Below the pieces are notes generated by a model. The model saw nothing but the letters and a program-made list of their open reading frames with translations, did no database searches and was not told the origin of the DNA. A DNA stretch of 64,000 nucleotides, taken from JAZDFC01 sp043808235. GTDB lineage: Bacteria > Bacteroidota > Ignavibacteria > Ignavibacteriales > Melioribacteraceae. This document shows positions 36,039 through 44,990 of this stretch, in pieces. Both the position numbers and the translations under genes were made by a program. Location of the stretch: the NCBI GenBank assembly GCA_043808235.1, contig JAZDFC010000105.1, positions 1-64,000 of the forward strand, in the 5' to 3' direction. Every line of letters begins with the position of its first letter. Within the stretch, counting starts at the first letter, position 1.

Positions 36039-36533
36039 TTGAATCGTTCCTATATAACAATATTTGTTTGGGTGTTTTTTTTGAATTGAACTTTAGCATT
36101 CAGTTTATAATAAATTTGCCGAATAGTACGAGATAAATTCTAATTGATGCTGTTAAACGCGGGTTGGCTGAATATTATTCGACAACGAGAATAGCCAAAC
36201 TGTAGATTAAAACAGTATTTGGATTGAGAAAAACGACAATTGCCTTCTTCGGGGTTTTCCATTATTATAAATACCTAAATTTAACGGGTACGAAGATAAT
36301 GAAATCGATATTATTTTAAAATTATTTTATGATTTGCTTTTATCACCATTTGAACAGCCTGTATTTTGTGCTCAAAAGAACCAATTTTATCGACTAATTT
36401 TTTGCCTCGGACAAATTTGCAATCAGATTGCAAATTTGGGCAACCTCTTTTAGCTCTTTTGATATAGTTGGAAAAAATTAAATTTGAGAATTCAGCCTCA
36501 ATCCTTATCTTGCCCCAACTTTTTGAGGAATAA
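36039..36533. other. Intergenic region between divergent permease genes
   Basis: About 495 bases that must hold both divergent promoters. The only clear structure is the perfect inverted repeat at 36412-36438 (listed separately). The plus-strand gene begins with TTG behind GAGGAATAA. No supported gene. Confidence 0.5.
36402..36443. promoter_or_regulatory. Perfect 27-nt palindrome upstream of APC permease
   Basis: CAAATTTGCAATC (36412-36424) and GATTGCAAATTTG (36426-36438) are perfect inverted arms around a single A. TTGCC (36402-36406) and GGCAA (36439-36443) extend the pairing. It ends about 90 bases before the permease start, so it may be an operator or a leader hairpin controlling transporter expression. 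It lacks a T-run, so it is not a classical terminator. Confidence 0.55.
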
Positions 36534-37964
36534 TTGAAAGATAAGACTCCCAAAACAGAACTCATCCGCGGATTAAGCCTTACCGCCGCAATAATGATAG
36601 TTGCCGGCTCCATGATTGGCTCCGGTATATTCAGAAAACCTTCGGTTATGGCTGAGCAGCTTGGCTCACCCGAATTGTTAATCCTCGTATGGGTTGCAGC
36701 CGGACTAATCACCTTAATTGCCGTATTGATAAATGCCGAAATGGCTGGAATGATGGACGCTACCGGCGGGCAATATGTGTATCTGCGTAAAATGTACGGC
36801 GATTTTACTTCTTACATTTACGGCTGGTCAATTCTTTCTGTAATTCAAACCGGCAGCCAGGCAGCAATCGCGTATGTGTTTGCGGAGTACATCGGGTATT
36901 TTGTTAAACTGCCGCAGCTTTCACAGGCAATGCAGGATTTCACCTTGTTCATGCCGTTAGTTGGAGATATCCATCCGTTCATTGACTTCGGGACAAAAGC
37001 GGTAGCAATTTTGTGTATTATCTTTTTAACCGGCGTAAACTATATCGGTGTTGTGTTTGGTGGGGTTGTGCAAACCATAGTTACTTATATAAAAATTATT
37101 TCCATTCTCGCCATTTCTTTTCTCCTGCTATTTATTGGAAACGGAAGTATGTCTAATATTTTTACCGGATTTTCAATCCATACTTCCACTTCAACAAATA
37201 TGATAACAATGATTGGACTTGCATTTGCCGGTGCGTTCTGGGCTTACGATGCATGGAACAACATCACTTTTGTTTCCGGTGAAGTGAAGAACCCGCAACG
37301 CAATGTTCCGCGGGGATTAATCTTCGGGACACTCATTGTGATTGTTGTTTATGTGCTTATCAATATCGCATACCTTTATGTAATGCCGATTGATGAAATG
37401 GCAAAATCACCGCTCGTTGCCGCAAGCGCTGCCGAAAAGATTTTCGGAACAAATGGCGGTGCGATAATTTCAATCGCGGTAATAATTTCTACTTTCGGCG
37501 CACTTAACGGAAGTATTCTCGCAACCGCGCGTGTACCTTTTGCGATGGCGCGTGCGAATATATTCTTTAAAAGTTTCGAAAAGGTTCATCCGCGTTTCGG
37601 CACTCCGCATATCGCACTTATTATTCAAGGAATTTGGTCGTGCATACTTGTGATGTCCGGTTCGTTTGATACAATTACCGATTACGTGATTTTCGCATCG
37701 TGGCTGTTTTATATGCTTGGCGCTTTCGGTGTTTTTATTCTTAGAAAAAAAATGCCCGACGAACCGCGTCCCTACAAGGTTTGGGGATATCCTGTATTGC
37801 CTGCAATTTTTGTTGTATTTGCATTTTTCTTTTTGGTCAACTCAATCGTCTCCGATACTGAAAACTCGATGATGGGATTAATGCTTATCCTTACCGGACT
37901 TCCATTTTATCTTTTCTGGAAATACGGGGGCAAGAACAAGATTAAGAATATGAATAAGATGTGA
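36534..37964 (+). CDS. APC-family amino acid permease (LAT-like)
   Basis: Inner-membrane amino acid transporter of 476 residues with about twelve membrane helices. The substrate-binding helix 1 motif G-S-M-I-G-S-G-I-F-R-K-P is near residues 24-35, and A-F-W-A-Y-D-A-W-N-N occurs in the centre, typical of LAT-type permeases. It probably imports or exchanges neutral amino acids. The start is TTG at 36534, supported by GAGGAATAA just before it; there is no ATG before the first membrane helix. It is followed by a palindromic element and the TerC gene. Confidence 0.88.
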   Translation: MKDKTPKTELIRGLSLTAAIMIVAGSMIGSGIFRKPSVMAEQLGSPELLILVWVAAGLITLIAVLINAEMAGMMDATGGQYVYLRKMYGDFTSYIYGWSILSVIQTGSQAAIAYVFAEYIGYFVKLPQLSQAMQDFTLFMPLVGDIHPFIDFGTKAVAILCIIFLTGVNYIGVVFGGVVQTIVTYIKIISILAISFLLLFIGNGSMSNIFTGFSIHTSTSTNMITMIGLAFAGAFWAYDAWNNITFVSGEVKNPQRNVPRGLIFGTLIVIVVYVLINIAYLYVMPIDEMAKSPLVAASAAEKIFGTNGGAIISIAVIISTFGALNGSILATARVPFAMARANIFFKSFEKVHPRFGTPHIALIIQGIWSCILVMSGSFDTITDYVIFASWLFYMLGAFGVFILRKKMPDEPRPYKVWGYPVLPAIFVVFAFFFLVNSIVSDTENSMMGLMLILTGLPFYLFWKYGGKNKIKNMNKM

Positions 37965-37968
37965 GATG

Positions 37969-38011
37969 AAAAACCCAACTTCTGATGGAAACAAAAGACG
38001 GAGAAGTTAGG
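37969..38011 (-). repeat. Terminator-like hairpin repeat, copy A
   Basis: CCCAACTTCT (37974-37983) pairs with AGAAGTTAGG (38002-38011), one mismatch. The T-run side lies on the minus strand. Read on that strand, the sequence GCCTAACTTCTCCGTCT and its ending GTTGGGTTTTT match the element at 52656-52701 along most of its length. The orientation does not fit either flanking gene, both on the plus strand. Confidence 0.6.
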
Positions 38012-38075
38012 CTGTTAATAATCTTCCGGCACTTTTTTCAATTCAATTCTGTTTTACACTTAAAAAGGAATTTGA

Positions 38076-39092
38076 ATGGAGCATATCTCTTTGTTTCCCT
38101 TTGGTGAGTACTGGTTGTTCTATGTTTTGTTCACTGTTTTCGTATTATTGATATTGTCGTTGGACCTCGGTGTTTTTCACCGGCACGCCCACGAGGTAAA
38201 ATTCAAAGAAGCTCTTTCGTGGAGTGTCGTTTGGGTTGCGCTTGCTTTGGTTTTCAATTTTTTGTTTTACAAATATTCGTATTGGCAATTCAGTAATAAC
38301 GAGGTTCTTCTTGCCATAAAAGGATTTGACCCTGAAGTTGCCGCTAAGAATGTCGGGCTGGAATTTTTAACAGGCTACATAATTGAGAAGGCTCTCGCGG
38401 TTGATAATATTTTTGTTTTCGTCGTTGTGTTCTCATTCTTTGCGATTCCGGCAAAGTACCAGCACCGGATTTTGTTTTTCGGCATAATCGGCGCGCTGAT
38501 TTTTAGAATTATTTTTATCGCGCTCGGTTCGGTTTTAATTCAGTACGAAATTGTCGTAATAATCTTTGGAATATTTTTACTCCTAACCGGAATAAAAATC
38601 TTATTCTCGCCTGAGAAACAAATTGACCCGGCAAAAAATCCGGTGATAATATTTCTTAAAAATCATTTGCCGATTCATCCGTCTATCGATGACCAATCCT
38701 TATTCAAAAAGAAAGAAAGAGTTTTATATGTAACTCCACTTTTTCTTGCTCTGATTTTTATCGAACTGTCTGATATAATTTTCGCGGTTGATTCCGTTCC
38801 TGCAATTTTTGCCGTAACAAAAGAACCGCTTGTTGTTTTTACATCAAACATATTCGCTATTCTCGGTTTGCGTGCAATGTTCTTTTTGCTTGCCGGAATT
38901 GTTGATAAGTTCCGTTATTTAAAGTACGGACTCGGTATCGTTCTCGTTTTTGTGGGATTGAAAATGGCGTGGTTGAACGAACTCTACGACGGAAAATTCC
39001 CGATAATGCTATCGCTTGGAATTATAGTTGCAATTATCTCCGTGTCAATTGTCTTATCATTGGTGATAAAGCAAAAACACCCCCATGTTTAG
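38076..39092 (+). CDS. TerC-family integral membrane protein
   Basis: Inner-membrane protein of 338 residues with about eight or nine helices. Family signatures are the acidic membrane motifs E-K-A-L-A-V-D-N-I-F-V-F (about 107-118) and F-I-E-L-S-D-I-I-F-A-V-D-S-V-P-A (about 228-243). TerC/Alx proteins are linked to manganese export and tellurite resistance. The length and the single-copy N- and C-halves resemble the Alx/YkoY type. AAAAAGGAATTTG precedes the ATG. No yybP-ykoY manganese riboswitch was recognised in the roughly 110 bases upstream. Confidence 0.92.
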   Translation: MEHISLFPFGEYWLFYVLFTVFVLLILSLDLGVFHRHAHEVKFKEALSWSVVWVALALVFNFLFYKYSYWQFSNNEVLLAIKGFDPEVAAKNVGLEFLTGYIIEKALAVDNIFVFVVVFSFFAIPAKYQHRILFFGIIGALIFRIIFIALGSVLIQYEIVVIIFGIFLLLTGIKILFSPEKQIDPAKNPVIIFLKNHLPIHPSIDDQSLFKKKERVLYVTPLFLALIFIELSDIIFAVDSVPAIFAVTKEPLVVFTSNIFAILGLRAMFFLLAGIVDKFRYLKYGLGIVLVFVGLKMAWLNELYDGKFPIMLSLGIIVAIISVSIVLSLVIKQKHPHV

Positions 39093-39197
39093 TGACTCTT
39101 GAATCCGAGAGGCGCTGCTAAAGGGCGGCGATTTCAAGTAATATGGTTATGTTTCTTTCCAATATTTTTAATATTTTTCTCCAAAAGGAAAGTAGTT

Positions 39198-39407
39198 ATG
39201 AAAACAGAAATTATTTTTGTTGTTGAAGAATCTCTTGAAGGGGGTTTTGAAGCCCATTCACTCGGGTACTCGGTCTTTACTGAAGCCGAGACGATAGAAG
39301 AGTTGAAAAAAAACATTATCGAAGCCGTCGATTGTCATTTTGAGTCGGATGACAAACCTAAAATAATCCGGCTGCATTATATTAAAGAAGAGGTAATTGC
39401 AGCGTGA
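39198..39407 (+). CDS. hicB: HicB-like antitoxin
   Basis: Small protein of 69 residues with the HicB N-terminal pattern: a first strand I-I-F-V-V-E-E-S, then G-G-F-E-A-H-S-L-G-Y-S-V-F-T-E-A-E-T-I-E-E-L and N-I-I-E-A-V-D-C-H-F. HicB antitoxins bind and block HicA mRNA interferases and usually repress their own operon. No extra DNA-binding domain is present, so it is the short form. The ATG at 39198 is preceded by AAAGGAAAGTAGTT; an upstream frame start at 39099 is not supported. Its stop overlaps the GTG start of the hicA reading frame. Confidence 0.85.
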   Translation: MKTEIIFVVEESLEGGFEAHSLGYSVFTEAETIEELKKNIIEAVDCHFESDDKPKIIRLHYIKEEVIAA

Positions 39408-39648
39408 AAATTCCACGTGATTTATCTGCAGAAGAACTCATTAAAGCGTTACTTAAAATTAATTATACCGTCACACGGAAAAGGGGAAGTCATATTCGTC
39501 TGACAAGAATTCAAAATAATAACGAGCATCATCTAACTATCCCGGACCACAACCCAATAAAATAGGCACTCTAAACAACATCCTTAACGATATTTCTACA
39601 ACTCTCAAAATTTCCAAATCAGATTTATTGAAAACCCTTTTTGACTGA
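39404..39648 (+). pseudogene. hicA: hicA toxin gene with a frameshift near its 3' end
   Basis: Starting at GTG 39404 (overlapping the hicB stop), the frame encodes K-I-P-R-D-L-S-A-E-E-L-I-K and the HicA catalytic segment R-K-R-G-S-H-I-R-L, then H-H-L-T-I-P-D-H-N-P-I-K, and stops at TAG 39563-39565 after 53 codons. Adding one A to the AAAA run at 39559-39562 would continue the protein as I-G-T-L-N-N-I-L-N-D-I, the normal HicA ending, to the stop at 39646-39648 (81 residues). HicA binds and cuts mRNA with the histidine of G-S-H. Loss of the C-terminal helix probably inactivates it, unless the run is a sequencing error or a site of slippage. Confidence 0.8.
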
Positions 39649-39660
39649 GGTTTTTTACCT

Positions 39661-40932
39661 TTAAACCGGAAGCGAAAAAGCAAACGTAGTTGACTTCCCG
39701 AACTCCGATTCCACCCAAATTTCCCCGCTGTTTTTATCAACAAATTCTTTGCACAGTACCAATCCCAATCCAGAGCCTTTGTTGGGAGAATTGCGGATTT
39801 TCTTGTTCGAAAAATCCGGGCGGAATATTTTATCTAAAAACTCTTTCGGAATACCAACGCCCGAATCATGCACCGAGATTTCAACTTTGTCGTTACCGGG
39901 TTTACCGTCGATCTGAATCGTTCCGCCCTGGTTTGTAAACTTTACAGCGTTGTTCACAAGATTGCGCAGTACAAGCGTAATCGTATTCCTATCGGCGAAT
40001 GCAGTCACGTTTTCATCAATCTTTTTTGTGATGATAATGTTTTTCTGCCCGGCAATCGAACGGTAAAGCTCAATGATTTCATCGGCGAGGTCGTTTATAT
40101 TTATTTTCTCCGGCTTCAATTCAATTTCACCTCTTTGCGAACGCGACCACATCAAAAGATTTTCAAGCAGTTTAAATGTCTTCCTCGACGAGTCATAAAT
40201 TTCTTTTATAAACTCTTTCCTATCCTCGTCGGCAAGAGTGTTGTATGATTTGAACAACACCTCGGAGAAACCAAGCAGTTCAGTGAACGGACTTTTTAAA
40301 TCGTGGGAGATGATAGAAAAGAATTTATCCTTTGTTGCGTTTGCTTCTCTTAGTTTTCTCTCGGATTCGATAAGCGCTCTCTCTGCTTGTTTTTTCTCGG
40401 TTACGTCGTTAATTATGCCTACGATTCCCGCAATCGTACCGTAAAAATTTTTAAAGATTGATTTGCTTGTTACAACCTCCTTTTTATTTCCGAATTTGTC
40501 GGTGAGAATGGTTTCGTAATTCATTACTGTATTGTTAAAAATCAGCTCGTCGTTAATACTCTGTTCGTTTTCGGCAATCTCCGGCGGCATAATATCGAAG
40601 ATACTCTTACCGATAATTTCTTCAGATGTATGATTTATTAATTGTTCGAATCCAACGTTGCAGCCAAGAAAAACGCCATCGACATTTGTAAAATATACAG
40701 GCACGGAAATGTTATTAATCATCATGTTGATAAATTCATTGTTCATCCCGGACAAATCAAATCCGGAGCCATTCAAGACATGATCGAACAACGATGCCCA
40801 TCCCTCTTCGTTAAATCCCTCATCTTTTTCGGTTGGGCTGTTCGTTTGCTCAACTTCCTGTGTTTTGATTTTATTTTCGAGATTGGTGATTTTGTCAATC
40901 AACTCAACCTTAGTAAGTCTTCTGTAATCCAT
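39661..40932 (-). CDS. PAS-domain sensor histidine kinase
   Basis: Cytoplasmic histidine kinase of 423 residues with no membrane helix. A short coiled coil at the N-terminus is followed by a PAS domain at about 70-180 (V-Y-F-T-N-V-D-G-V-F-L-G-C-N). The dimerisation helix carries the H-box F-F-S-I-I-S-H-D-L-K-S-P-F (about 205-217). The ATPase domain has the N-box L-V-N-N-A-V-K-F, the G1 box D-S-G-V-G-I-P and the G2 box G-S-G-L-G-L. It should autophosphorylate and pass phosphate to a response regulator, but none is encoded nearby, so it is an orphan kinase. The signal is unknown. Its stop is 12 bases from the end of the hicA region (convergent). Confidence 0.93.
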   Translation of the reverse strand: MDYRRLTKVELIDKITNLENKIKTQEVEQTNSPTEKDEGFNEEGWASLFDHVLNGSGFDLSGMNNEFINMMINNISVPVYFTNVDGVFLGCNVGFEQLINHTSEEIIGKSIFDIMPPEIAENEQSINDELIFNNTVMNYETILTDKFGNKKEVVTSKSIFKNFYGTIAGIVGIINDVTEKKQAERALIESERKLREANATKDKFFSIISHDLKSPFTELLGFSEVLFKSYNTLADEDRKEFIKEIYDSSRKTFKLLENLLMWSRSQRGEIELKPEKININDLADEIIELYRSIAGQKNIIITKKIDENVTAFADRNTITLVLRNLVNNAVKFTNQGGTIQIDGKPGNDKVEISVHDSGVGIPKEFLDKIFRPDFSNKKIRNSPNKGSGLGLVLCKEFVDKNSGEIWVESEFGKSTTFAFSLPV

Positions 40933-41018
40933 GCTAAGCGCCTATAATAATTCAAATAATTATCGAAAAATCTCAGTTATGTTTTTAGGAACGGGAAAAA
41001 AATTTGATTGAAAAACGT

Positions 41019-43199
41019 TCAGGTTATAAACAACAGAGAAAAGGAAAAGATACTTGTCATTAATATTATTCCCGGTATTCCCATCGCCGGTATCAGCAAC
41101 AGCATAACAACCACCGATGCAACCGCTCCGCCCAACACATCCGCCGAGTAAAGAGGAGCGACTACTTTTGTTTGGTCAACAATATTTTCAATTGACGCAT
41201 ATGCAAACACGCCCGACACAAAGAAACCGGATAGAATTAAAAACAAACTACTGCCAACTAATTCCAGGGAAACAGAATTTGAAATCAACAAATAATAAAG
41301 AAGAGAAACGAGCGATAAACCAAACACAATACTTACACCAATCCACTTTTTTGTTTTGGAATTTCGATTCTGCGTTTTTGTGATTATTCTGTCAATCATA
41401 AACGAGCCGGCAGCAAGACCAATCATGAACATCGTAATCAACAGCCCGATATTCTGATAAAGAATACCGCTTTTAACCTGGTAATTGATTATGATAATTG
41501 TTTCCAACACCATCCCGATGAATCCGATAAAAAACACAAGCAGCACTTTGCGAACAAGAACAAATCTCTTTCTAAAAACGAACAACAGAGTAAACAACAA
41601 CATCACAATGCCGGCGGCGGGGAGATACGAAACCATGCCGGGCATTGGCATTCCTTCGAATGCAATATTCGGGAAGAATTTAGAAAGCCAGATTGAAACT
41701 GTGTATTTAAAACAAATTGGTTTCAAATCAGTATTCATCTGTGCATTTGTTTGTGTCAGCAATTTTTGAATTTCAAAAAATCTATCGTTTGTAAAAATGT
41801 AGTTGATATAATGTTTGTTAACAAACCTTGTCGGGATATTTAGAGATTCCAAATTAACGGTCAACGTTGCTGGATTTGTACTCAACTCCGAGTTGGAGGT
41901 AATAAACAAATTTGATTCGCCGGGTAGTACAACAATGTTTTTGAATTGTGAAGATATCGTTTTGTAAATGCTCGAATTTCTGAGCCGGAGTTGCGGCGTC
42001 CATAAGTTTTCCGAAGAGGTAATTATGAACGAAACTATTCCTCTTTTGTTCAGTTTTGATTTGCACAGTCCGAAAAATTCCTTTGTATAAAACCGGTTAT
42101 TCAAAATAGAGTTCGGGTCGGGGGCGCCGATTAAAATTATATCGTAGTTTCCGGAACCGGCAAGAAATTTCCGCGGATCTTCGTAAAAAATTCTCACATG
42201 GTTTTGTGTTAACCCATTGTCTTTCGCATGCTCTTTAACTAGGAAGACGATTCTTTCATTCAGCTCAACATAATCAATCTCGATATTGTTTATCTTCGCC
42301 AATTCGTTTATCACCCCCGCGTAACCACCGCCAAGCACAAGTATTTTTTTTGTACCGGGATTTTGAATTATACTCATGAAAACAAATGTTTCGGGCTTCA
42401 CGCTTTCGCTTTCGTAAACCAATTCGTCGTTTTCAAAAATTGAAAATTGATTTTCAATCGAGCTGATTGTTATTCTTCCGTATGGTGTGTCTTCCGAAAC
42501 AATTGCCGCGGGATGATTCCACTTAATTGACCACAGATCAACTTTTTCGTGTAATAGCAAAACGAATATTGCCGCAATGGTTAAAATTAGGGGAAGTATT
42601 ACCTGAGCAATTTTCTTCTTCGCCAAAACAATTTTCACTGCAACAAGCAAAAACGAAACAAGAGAACAAATTACAATCACAGTAAAATTTTGAAGACACG
42701 CGAAAACGACGAATGTTGAAATCACTCCTCCGGCAATACCGCCGGCGCTTTCAATTGCGTATGCTCTCGGTAGTGTGCCGGAATTGGTGATATGTTTTTT
42801 TGCTGCCCATTGAAAAAGAAGTCCGGTTAAAAAACTAACCGGTAGCAGCGAAACAAGTAGCGACAATATTTGTTTATCGAACGGAAGATATGCAGATGCA
42901 ACTATTCCGAACAGCACACGCAGCGAGCGGATAAACATAGCATCGGCGATTATCAAAATCCCGGTGATAACTATTAGCAAATCAATCCAACTAGCTTTCG
43001 GAATAAAGTTTCGTTTCCCCACTGCCGCGCCAATGGCGGTTCCCAGCAGCCAGATCCCGAACGAGAGGATATAGATTAATTCGATACCGAAAAACGCAGC
43101 GTTCAATTCACGCAGCAAACATACTTGAGCGAGAATTGAAATGAATCCTATGAAGAAAAGATAGTGCATCGAAGAAAAATATTTTTTTTGATAAATCAT
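41019..43199 (-). CDS. Polytopic membrane protein with spermidine-synthase-like domain
   Basis: Protein of about 726 residues. An N-terminal block of about seven membrane helices (to about 205) is followed by a spermidine-synthase-like methyltransferase-fold domain (about 235-440) and a second block of four to six helices. The SAM-binding loop is K-I-L-V-L-G-G-G-Y-A-G, with Y-V-E-L-N-E-R after it and a later I-L-I-G-A-P-D-P. The motif that normally holds the substrate-binding Tyr-His-Glu before the glycine loop is replaced by P-E-T-F-V-F-M-S, so true polyamine synthesis is doubtful. ATG 43199 is my choice; a GTG at 43229 is possible and neither has a good ribosome site. It follows the AmmeMemoRadiSam genes in the same direction, separated by a palindromic element. 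Confidence 0.8.
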   Translation of the reverse strand: MIYQKKYFSSMHYLFFIGFISILAQVCLLRELNAAFFGIELIYILSFGIWLLGTAIGAAVGKRNFIPKASWIDLLIVITGILIIADAMFIRSLRVLFGIVASAYLPFDKQILSLLVSLLPVSFLTGLLFQWAAKKHITNSGTLPRAYAIESAGGIAGGVISTFVVFACLQNFTVIVICSLVSFLLVAVKIVLAKKKIAQVILPLILTIAAIFVLLLHEKVDLWSIKWNHPAAIVSEDTPYGRITISSIENQFSIFENDELVYESESVKPETFVFMSIIQNPGTKKILVLGGGYAGVINELAKINNIEIDYVELNERIVFLVKEHAKDNGLTQNHVRIFYEDPRKFLAGSGNYDIILIGAPDPNSILNNRFYTKEFFGLCKSKLNKRGIVSFIITSSENLWTPQLRLRNSSIYKTISSQFKNIVVLPGESNLFITSNSELSTNPATLTVNLESLNIPTRFVNKHYINYIFTNDRFFEIQKLLTQTNAQMNTDLKPICFKYTVSIWLSKFFPNIAFEGMPMPGMVSYLPAAGIVMLLFTLLFVFRKRFVLVRKVLLVFFIGFIGMVLETIIIINYQVKSGILYQNIGLLITMFMIGLAAGSFMIDRIITKTQNRNSKTKKWIGVSIVFGLSLVSLLYYLLISNSVSLELVGSSLFLILSGFFVSGVFAYASIENIVDQTKVVAPLYSADVLGGAVASVVVMLLLIPAMGIPGIILMTSIFSFSLLFIT

Positions 43200-43295
43200 A
43201 ATTGAATTTACGTTGTTAACGAATTGCACTCACATTTAATGTCAATTTTATAACTCAAGAAATAAAAATCTAGCAAAATATTACCATTTGATTTA

Positions 43296-43415
43296 GAGGC
43301 TGTGTGAAAATTGTAGAGCGAAATTTATTTCGCTCATTAAAACTTCAAAAGTAATGCAAATTCTGAAGAAGCGAGATGAATCTTGCTCTACAATCGACAT
43401 TTTTACACACGCTCT
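43296..43415. mobile_element. MITE-like 120-bp palindromic element
   Basis: The ends are imperfect inverted copies of about 45-50 bases. The left arm runs AGAG-GCTGTGTGAAAA-TTGTAGAGCGAAATTTATTTCGCTC. The right arm, read inverted, runs AGAG-CGTGTGTAAAAA, a short extra stretch, then TTGTAGAGCAAGATTCATCTCGCTT. The middle (about 43345-43362) is unpaired. No coding capacity is present. It sits in the 244-base gap between the MEMO-AMMECR1 gene and the membrane protein gene and could be a non-autonomous transposon relic or a large hairpin that limits read-through. Confidence 0.65.
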
Positions 43416-43443
43416 GAAGCGGACGGCAATTGATTTAAAATTT

Positions 43444-44973
43444 CTATTCGAAATTAGATTCTTTAAAAACTTCCGCGCGGAATGTGAAAAACTCTGCATC
43501 CTTCCAATCATCGGTTTGCAATCCTGCTTTCAAACACAAGTGCTCTACAAACTCCATTTTTGTCCAGCCGGTTTCTTCGGCAACCTGCGGGAGATATACC
43601 CCCTGCTTTCCGTCTTTTTTGATTAGCAGCCCGTCACGGTGTAATTCAAATTCATCGAGACTATTAATTTTTTGAAACGGCGTTAGAGCAGAAGTTTCTA
43701 TTTCAATTTCTTTCAATTCATCTTTTTGCAGCGGATTAAATCTTCTATCGTTGAACGCCGCCTGTATTGCCATCAACGAAACAGTATTGTAAACACGAGT
43801 ATCTTCCGCCATGTGCCCAATACAACCGCGAAGTTCTCCATTCTTTCGCAAAGTTACAAATGCGCCGCGGTTAAAATTCATGTCCTTCGAATAATTCTTT
43901 AGCGACGGAAGCGTTTCGCTGTCAAAATATCGCTCCAAAGTTTTTCTTGCGATAATGAGAAGTTGAAGCTTTTGTTCATTGTTTAAATTACCGGCGTAAT
44001 TATTTACTGTATGCACAAAACTATGGTTCGGGATTTTACATTCATCATCCTTCGCAAAAAGAACAGCGCCGTAACCAACAACTCTGTCCTCCGAGCCAAC
44101 CGGGTTTTCACCGGAGTTTGTGTAGTTGATAATTCTACGACAATTGGCTTTTACTTCGTTTGCATAAGACATCACCGTAATTATCGGTCCTTCGCCGCAA
44201 GCGCATGTGCTTAGATTTGAATACTTGTTTTCCTGTTTTGAAAGAATCAAATAAACTTCTTCTGGAGTTTTTTCAACAATCGCACACAGGGTTGTCGAAT
44301 CAACCGCGTAGGCATCGTTATAATCCGGATAATGCGACAAATCGGAACTCGCAACTAACAGTGGTTTTCTATCCTTCAATAATTTGGCAAGGTCCTTCCC
44401 GAGCTGAACACACTTTTCGAGAGACGGTTGACCGACTACAATGGGAAGAATTTTTACATCCGGAAATAAATATTGCACAAATGGAATTTGTACTTCAACG
44501 GAATGTTCTTCGGTGTGAACATTTAAATACGGCACACATTGTTCATTCATTGCAATCAAAGAATCGGCAAGCTGCTCATCAATATTTGCAATACCGAGCG
44601 GCGTTTCAAATCCTTTACGCGGATAAACAGAAATTTTTGAGAATGTTGCGTCGGTGTGGTTTGTGCCGAGAATTACAACAACATCATAATCATTGTTGCG
44701 AACGTTATTGTAACAATCTGCTGCGGTTTGCCCGGAATAAATATATCCCGCATGAGGAACAACCATCGCAACCGGATTTTTGATCTCTGTTTTTACAGCA
44801 TCTTCCAAAAAATATTTAATTGCGTTCGTCAGTTTCATTTTATCTGCCGGATAAAACTTTCCGGCTACGGCAGCTTTTCGAACATCAATATTTTTAAACT
44901 TATCCTCCTGCCCGTTGCAATTCGTAATTGTAAACAGAAAGACAATCAATAAAATCACTTTCGTTGTTTTCAT
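43444..44973 (-). CDS. amrB/amrA: Exported AmmeMemoRadiSam protein B (MEMO) fused to protein A (AMMECR1)
   Basis: Fusion of 509 residues. A signal peptide (MKTTKVILLIVFLFTITNC) ends at a cysteine, suggesting export and perhaps lipidation. The MEMO domain (about 33-310) has the predicted metal/active-site residues in V-P-H-A-G-Y, L-G-T-N-H-T, S-S-D-L-S-H-Y and C-A-C-G-E-G-P-I. This fold is related to class III non-haem iron dioxygenases. The AMMECR1 domain (about 330-509) has the invariant L-R-G-C-I-G-H. An upstream frame could start at 45039, but those 22 residues are encoded by a dispersed repeat (44991-45020), so I use ATG 44973. The radical SAM partner gene lies 56 bases upstream. The biochemical role of the trio is unknown. 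Confidence 0.9.
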   Translation of the reverse strand: MKTTKVILLIVFLFTITNCNGQEDKFKNIDVRKAAVAGKFYPADKMKLTNAIKYFLEDAVKTEIKNPVAMVVPHAGYIYSGQTAADCYNNVRNNDYDVVVILGTNHTDATFSKISVYPRKGFETPLGIANIDEQLADSLIAMNEQCVPYLNVHTEEHSVEVQIPFVQYLFPDVKILPIVVGQPSLEKCVQLGKDLAKLLKDRKPLLVASSDLSHYPDYNDAYAVDSTTLCAIVEKTPEEVYLILSKQENKYSNLSTCACGEGPIITVMSYANEVKANCRRIINYTNSGENPVGSEDRVVGYGAVLFAKDDECKIPNHSFVHTVNNYAGNLNNEQKLQLLIIARKTLERYFDSETLPSLKNYSKDMNFNRGAFVTLRKNGELRGCIGHMAEDTRVYNTVSLMAIQAAFNDRRFNPLQKDELKEIEIETSALTPFQKINSLDEFELHRDGLLIKKDGKQGVYLPQVAEETGWTKMEFVEHLCLKAGLQTDDWKDAEFFTFRAEVFKESNFE

Positions 44974-44990
44974 TTTATACCCAGTATTTA

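Noticed and set aside
36039..36300. c-di-AMP (ydaO-type) riboswitch upstream of the KimA-like permease
   Set aside because: The conserved core elements of that riboswitch were not found by eye in either direction.
37965..38075. Manganese (yybP-ykoY) riboswitch upstream of TerC
   Set aside because: The region contains only the hairpin repeat; the riboswitch consensus was not seen.
39099..39197. Longer start for the HicB-like antitoxin
   Set aside because: The extra 33 residues do not resemble HicB, and AAAGGAAAGTAGTT sits just before the internal ATG at 39198.
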